A DNA stretch of 8,988 nt, taken from the NCBI GenBank assembly GCA_009697485.1, contig SICY01000022.1, forward strand, positions 1 through 8,988. Reading direction: 5' to 3'. Shown here piece after piece: positions 5,918-8,988 of this stretch; position 1 is the stretch's first letter, and each line of letters opens with the position of its first letter. Source of the DNA: Nitrosarchaeum sp. GTDB taxonomy: Archaea; Thermoproteota; Nitrososphaeria; Nitrososphaerales; Nitrosopumilaceae. Under the pieces are notes generated by a model. That model was not told the DNA's origin and did not search any database. It saw nothing but the letters and a program-made list of their open reading frames with translations. The position numbers and the translations under genes were made by a program.

Positions 5918-5940
5918 GTTATTAATAACATATATCAAAA

Positions 5941-6867
5941 TTGTCTGTGAATAACCAAGTAAAACTAGCAATAATTGCAATTGTAATTACAATTCCCCTA
6001 ATCTCATTTGCTGTTTTTTCAAGTGATTCAAACCAATTCAAGAAAACAAACGAATCAAAATTGCAGGTTATGGCATCATTTTACCCACTACGTGAATTTT
6101 CACAAAATATTGGTAAAGAAAAAGTTGATGTAAAATTGTTAGTTCCAGTTGGAGTTGAACCCCATGATTGGGAACCAACAATAAAAGAGGTGCAACAAAT
6201 GCAAAAATCTGATCTTATCATAATTAATGGAATTGGATTTGAAAATTGGGTTGATAAATTAAATGAAATGAATTACCAGGGTGTGGTAGTTGATACAAGT
6301 AATGGAATTATTATAAAAAATTTGGATGAAGAATCTTTAGTGTATGAAGAACATATTGATGAATCTGGAGATCCTCACATTTGGTTAAATCCAGTTTTTG
6401 CAAAAATTCAAGTCCAAAATATTGCAAATGCATTTTCTAATTCAGATCCTGAAAATCAACAATATTTTCAAGAAAATGCTGCAAATTATATATCTGAATT
6501 AGACTTACTTGATTCAAAAATTCGTAATGAATTATCTGGTTGTAATCACGACTTCATTGCATTTCATCATGCCTTTTCATATTTTGCAGATGAATATGAT
6601 CTTACCCAACACACTATAATTTCCTCATCTGCATCACATGCAGAACCCACGGCCAAGACTTTAGAAAATGTAATTAATAAAGCCAAACAGCTTAATCTTA
6701 AAGTTATTTTTACTGAAGAAATGGTTGATCCTAAAACTTCTCAAGTAATCGCAAATGAAATTGGAGGAAACATACTAGTTTTATCTCCGTTAGAAATTGG
6801 TGATGATAGAACTTACATTTCTAGAATGACTGAGAATCTAAATCATCTAAAGGAGGCATTATGTTGA
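5941..6867 (+). CDS. znuA: Zinc-type ABC transporter substrate-binding protein (cluster A-I)
   Basis: Extracytoplasmic metal-capture component of the ABC importer encoded by this operon. Residues 8-27 form a hydrophobic signal or anchor segment without a lipobox Cys, so attachment may be by an uncleaved N-terminal helix. Cluster A-I motifs are present: VMASFYPLREFSQNIG (43-58), VEPHDWEPT with His75, GDPHIWLNP with His146, FIAFHHAFSYFADEYDL with His209 in the usual third ligand place, FTEEMVDPK (257-265), and acidic Asp288/Asp289 near the fourth ligand site. A His rather than Glu as third ligand points to zinc rather than manganese. The His-rich loop typical of bacterial ZnuA is reduced to a short acidic stretch. 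The start is TTG 5941; in-frame GTG 5947 is possible. The last 7 bases overlap znuC. Confidence 0.93.
   Translation: MSVNNQVKLAIIAIVITIPLISFAVFSSDSNQFKKTNESKLQVMASFYPLREFSQNIGKEKVDVKLLVPVGVEPHDWEPTIKEVQQMQKSDLIIINGIGFENWVDKLNEMNYQGVVVDTSNGIIIKNLDEESLVYEEHIDESGDPHIWLNPVFAKIQVQNIANAFSNSDPENQQYFQENAANYISELDLLDSKIRNELSGCNHDFIAFHHAFSYFADEYDLTQHTIISSSASHAEPTAKTLENVINKAKQLNLKVIFTEEMVDPKTSQVIANEIGGNILVLSPLEIGDDRTYISRMTENLNHLKEALC
6849..6856 (+). promoter_or_regulatory. Strong Shine-Dalgarno for znuC
   Basis: AAAGGAGG ends 4 bases before ATG 6861 and is embedded in the last codons of znuA. It is the only strong ribosome binding site in the window and decides the znuC start. It contrasts with the promoter-proximal genes, which appear leaderless. 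Confidence 0.85.
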
Positions 6868-7583
6868 AGGTAGTTGAAATTGATCATCTTACAATTGAAT
6901 ATCCAGATGTAAAAGCTATAGACGATGTTAGTTTCACGGTTAACCAGGGTGACTTTTTAGGCATAATTGGTCCTAATGGAGCAGGAAAATCCACACTTTT
7001 CGCTTCAATGCTTAGTCTTAATACAAAATACAAAGGTACAATCAAATTTTTTGGCACTGATATTAGAAAATCAAAAAACTATCTTAAAGAGATTGGTTAC
7101 GTACCACAGAAACCAATCTTTGAGAAAAACTTTCCTGCAACAGTTAATGACGTTGTTAAAATGGGATTACAAAAAGAATCAGATGAAAATAAAATTGATG
7201 AAATTTTGCAACAACTTTGGATACATGAGCTAAGTGAAAGAAGAATAGGTGAATTGTCTGGTGGACAACAACAACGTGTATTTATTGCAAAAGCCTTAGT
7301 TAACAATCCCAAAGTTTTGATTTTAGATGAACCTGTTACAGGTATTGATCAACAAAGTATAGATCTTTTTTATAGTATTTTAAAAGAACTAAACTCCAAA
7401 CAAAATATTACAATAATTTGGTCTTCACATGATCTAGACGCAGTAAATAAATTAGCAAATCATGTAGCTTGTCTTAATAGAACTCTTTTCTTTCATGGCG
7501 AATCTGATGATTTCTTTGAAAATGATGAGCTTGTAAAACAATATTCTGAAGCTTCGATGCAGGAACACATGCATCATCATTAG
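6861..7583 (+). CDS. znuC: Zinc-type ABC transporter ATP-binding protein
   Basis: Cytoplasmic ATPase that powers metal import through ZnuB. All motifs of an ABC domain are intact in 240 residues: Walker A GPNGAGKST (37-45), Q-loop Gln83 in GYVPQKP, signature LSGGQQQR (132-139), Walker B VLILDEP (152-158), D-loop GID (161-163) and switch His190 in WSSHD. The C-terminus ends HMHHH (236-240), a His-rich tail that could bind metal. The ATG lies inside the end of znuA (7-base overlap) behind a strong Shine-Dalgarno, and znuB follows after 2 bases. Zinc specificity is inferred from the substrate-binding protein; manganese or another divalent metal is less likely. Confidence 0.95.
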   Translation: MLKVVEIDHLTIEYPDVKAIDDVSFTVNQGDFLGIIGPNGAGKSTLFASMLSLNTKYKGTIKFFGTDIRKSKNYLKEIGYVPQKPIFEKNFPATVNDVVKMGLQKESDENKIDEILQQLWIHELSERRIGELSGGQQQRVFIAKALVNNPKVLILDEPVTGIDQQSIDLFYSILKELNSKQNITIIWSSHDLDAVNKLANHVACLNRTLFFHGESDDFFENDELVKQYSEASMQEHMHHH

Positions 7584-7585
7584 AA

Positions 7586-8407
7586 ATGACTTTTGAAATT
7601 TTTACTTTTAGTTTTATGCACAGAGCAATTATTTCAGGTATTGCAATTGCAATTTTATGTTCAGTAGTGGGTCTTTTCCTAGTCTTAAGACGCTATTCGT
7701 TATTTGGTGATGCTATTGCCCACTCATCATTTGGTGGAATTGCATTAGGTTTGATGGCAGGAATCTATCCGCTTTGGACTGCATACGGTGTTTCAATAGT
7801 TAGTGCACTAATTATGACACGAATTAAAGATAAATTCAACATATCTGGAGATGCCTCGATAGCAGTTCTTTTATCATCAGGAATTGCTGTGGGTCTTGTA
7901 ATTATTGGATTATCTGGAGGATTCACTCTTGATATTTTCAGCTTTCTTTTTGGAAGTATCTTACTTGTTAGCGTTAATGACACAATTCTAATTTTATCTC
8001 TGACAGGAATTATTCTAATTGTAATTCTTTTACTCTATCGCCAACTTCTTTACTCTACATTCAACGAAGAACAAGCCAAAGTTAGCGGCATTCCAGTTGA
8101 AAAAATCAATTATCTTATTGTCTTTATGGCAGGAATTACTGTTGTAACTTCAATTCAACTAGTTGGTGTTTTGTTAATTTCTGCACTATTTGTAATTCCA
8201 AATGTAACTGCAATAATGTATGGAAAGGGCTTTAAACAAACTGCAATAATCTCAATGAGTTTTTCTATATTTTCTGTAGTTGCAGGAATATTAATCTCAT
8301 ATATTTTTGATATAACACCGGCAGGAACAATTGTATTATTTGCAATTGGGATATTTGCATGTACAATGGGAATAAAGTCTGCTGGACTATTATCCAGACA
8401 TAATTAA
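7586..8407 (+). CDS. znuB: Zinc-type ABC transporter permease
   Basis: Membrane channel of the importer, of the ABC-3 (ZnuB/MntB) permease family. The 273 residues contain about eight hydrophobic segments. Family signatures: FMHRAIISGIAIAILCSVVG (10-29), LFLVLRRYSLFGDAIAHSSF followed by GGIALG (30-55), the SGDASIAVLLSSGIAVGLVI block (about 86-105), FGSILLVS (122-129), and the EEQAKVSGIPVEKINYLI coupling region (157-174). The AHSSFGG motif is the conserved element of metal-ion permeases of this type. The ATG is 2 bases after the znuC stop with no good Shine-Dalgarno, so translational coupling is likely. Its last 18 bases overlap, in convergent orientation, the 3' end of the beta-propeller gene. 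Confidence 0.95.
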   Translation: MTFEIFTFSFMHRAIISGIAIAILCSVVGLFLVLRRYSLFGDAIAHSSFGGIALGLMAGIYPLWTAYGVSIVSALIMTRIKDKFNISGDASIAVLLSSGIAVGLVIIGLSGGFTLDIFSFLFGSILLVSVNDTILILSLTGIILIVILLLYRQLLYSTFNEEQAKVSGIPVEKINYLIVFMAGITVVTSIQLVGVLLISALFVIPNVTAIMYGKGFKQTAIISMSFSIFSVVAGILISYIFDITPAGTIVLFAIGIFACTMGIKSAGLLSRHN

Positions 8408-8988
8408 TTCATTTAGTCTTCTTTTATCTTTTAGACTTTTGACAAAAAATAATGATGTTGCAATTATACCCATTGCAATTAACGGAGATACAATTTCAGC
8501 ATATTTTAGTTGAAAACTATCTGTGTTTGGTATTTGAGATATTGATATGGGGATCTCTGTAGTCTTTATCATTGCCAATTTGTTTCCTTGCTGTTCCACA
8601 AACCAAACATTATCTTTGTTATCAGATGTTGAAAATTGTGCAAATGATGTTACAGTTGGAATTTGAATCTCAATCAAATTTTTGTTATCTGGATCATATA
8701 CAGCAATCTTATCTATAGAATGTTGTAGAATCCAAATATTTCCATACTTATCAAATGACATTCCATAAGGTAATGCATCTTTATCTGGCACTGGAATTCT
8801 CTCAAATGTTTCAAGAATTGGATTGAATTTGGTAATTGCTGTACCTGTATGTTCTGCAATCCATAAATTTCCTTTATCATCAAAAACTAGGGCCTCTGGT
8901 GACGCAAGAGGCTTTTCAGGCATAAATTCCGAAATGTCATTATTTTTTGGATTGATAAATCCTATTTTGCCAGATGCTGATTCAGTAA
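8390..8988 (-). CDS. Membrane-anchored beta-propeller protein (virginiamycin B lyase-like/NHL-like), C-terminal part
   Basis: The frame is open to the right edge of the window, so the N-terminus is missing; 198 residues are visible. They contain at least three propeller blade repeats of the form D-x-x-G-N-x-W-x-x-E/Q (DDKGNLWIAEHTG, DKYGNIWILQHSI, DNKDNVWFVEQQG), each followed by a strand of the type I-x-x-F/Y-x-P. This is the pattern of streptogramin-lyase-like (Vgb) and related six- or seven-bladed propellers. After the blades come one transmembrane helix (about the last 40 to 18 residues, SPLIAMGIIATSLFFV) and a basic tail (KSLKDKRR), so the propeller should lie outside the cell with the tail in the cytoplasm. 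Lyase activity cannot be claimed, because catalytic residues cannot be placed with the N-terminus missing. A Met at 8923 is internal, not a convincing start, since blade sequence continues upstream. Confidence 0.8.
   Translation of the reverse strand, partial: TESASGKIGFINPKNNDISEFMPEKPLASPEALVFDDKGNLWIAEHTGTAITKFNPILETFERIPVPDKDALPYGMSFDKYGNIWILQHSIDKIAVYDPDNKNLIEIQIPTVTSFAQFSTSDNKDNVWFVEQQGNKLAMIKTTEIPISISQIPNTDSFQLKYAEIVSPLIAMGIIATSLFFVKSLKDKRRLNELIMSG

Larger units (their letters stand above)
5866..5929. repeat. Three GTTATTAAT repeats; candidate operators between regulator and zinc-transport operon
   Basis: GTTATTAAT occurs at 5866-5874, 5899-5907 and 5918-5926. The third copy is part of a perfect 12-bp palindrome, GTTATTAATAAC (5918-5929), between the znuA TATA box and its start. 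The second overlaps the expected BRE just upstream of that TATA box. The first lies between the TATA box and start of the divergent regulator gene. Copies are 33 and 19 bases apart. A twofold-symmetric site suits a ribbon-helix-helix dimer, and these placements would block both promoters. The region is extremely AT-rich, which raises the chance of coincidence. Confidence 0.5.

Noticed and set aside
5855..5940. Riboswitch or structured leader ahead of znuA
   Set aside because: The predicted mRNA starts at or next to the start codon, leaving no room for a leader; the palindrome lies upstream of the start site and is better explained as a protein-binding site.
6967..7233. + strand 88-codon frame inside znuC
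   Set aside because: It overlaps Walker A and the Q-loop region of an intact ABC ATPase in another frame; there is no sign of a frameshift in znuC.
1..8988. Mobile element, CRISPR array, tRNA, rRNA or a recently acquired island
   Set aside because: Every gene fits a core archaeal set with uniform AT-rich composition; gaps are too short for RNA genes, and I saw no spaced repeats beyond the operator-like set and no terminal inverted repeats.

Overview
The window looks like the chromosome of an ammonia-oxidising archaeon of the Nitrosopumilus type (Nitrososphaerota/Thaumarchaeota). The evidence is its strongly AT-rich coding sequence, an archaeal A-type ATP synthase cluster, an archaeal-style split aspartate carbamoyltransferase, a PEFG-type C-terminal sorting signal (known from this phylum), and short TATA-driven promoters placed so that mRNAs begin at or within a few bases of the start codon. 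Assignment to this group is inference from gene content; I had no rRNA to confirm it. I found no mobile element, CRISPR array, tRNA or rRNA.

Layout, left to right. Positions 1-1816 hold the end of an A-type ATP synthase cluster on the + strand: the C-terminal half of subunit B, then subunit D, a 43-codon ORF that shares one base with the D stop codon, and subunit K (the membrane-ring c subunit) behind its own TATA box. Positions 1849-3281 hold the two aspartate carbamoyltransferase genes back to back: the regulatory chain pyrI (-) and the catalytic chain pyrB (+), with both TATA boxes packed into about 25 bp. Positions 3356-5468 hold a likely two-gene + strand unit: a stand-alone LON-substrate-binding-domain protein and an exported protein ending in a PEFG sorting signal. 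Positions 5471-8407 are a metal-homeostasis module: a NikR/CopG-like repressor (-) divergent from a zinc-type ABC uptake operon znuA-znuC-znuB (+). Three copies of GTTATTAAT lie in the shared intergenic region. The window closes with the C-terminal part of a membrane-anchored beta-propeller protein (-) whose 3' end overlaps znuB.

How the genes work together. ATP synthase B and D belong to the soluble head and central stalk, while K forms the ion-carrying ring; a separate promoter for K would let its copy number exceed that of the other subunits. PyrB and PyrI together make the allosteric ATCase that starts pyrimidine synthesis. ZnuA captures a divalent metal (zinc is most likely from three His ligands), ZnuB is the membrane channel and ZnuC the ATPase. 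The adjacent metal-binding repressor is the obvious candidate controller.

The most interesting points are: the altered metal-ligand register in the NikR-like protein together with its candidate operators; the interlocked pyrI/pyrB promoter; TTG starts positioned for leaderless mRNAs; a PEFG protein whose predicted mature N-terminus is histidine; and the unannotated small ORF in the ATP synthase cluster. Ordinary explanations remain possible for each.
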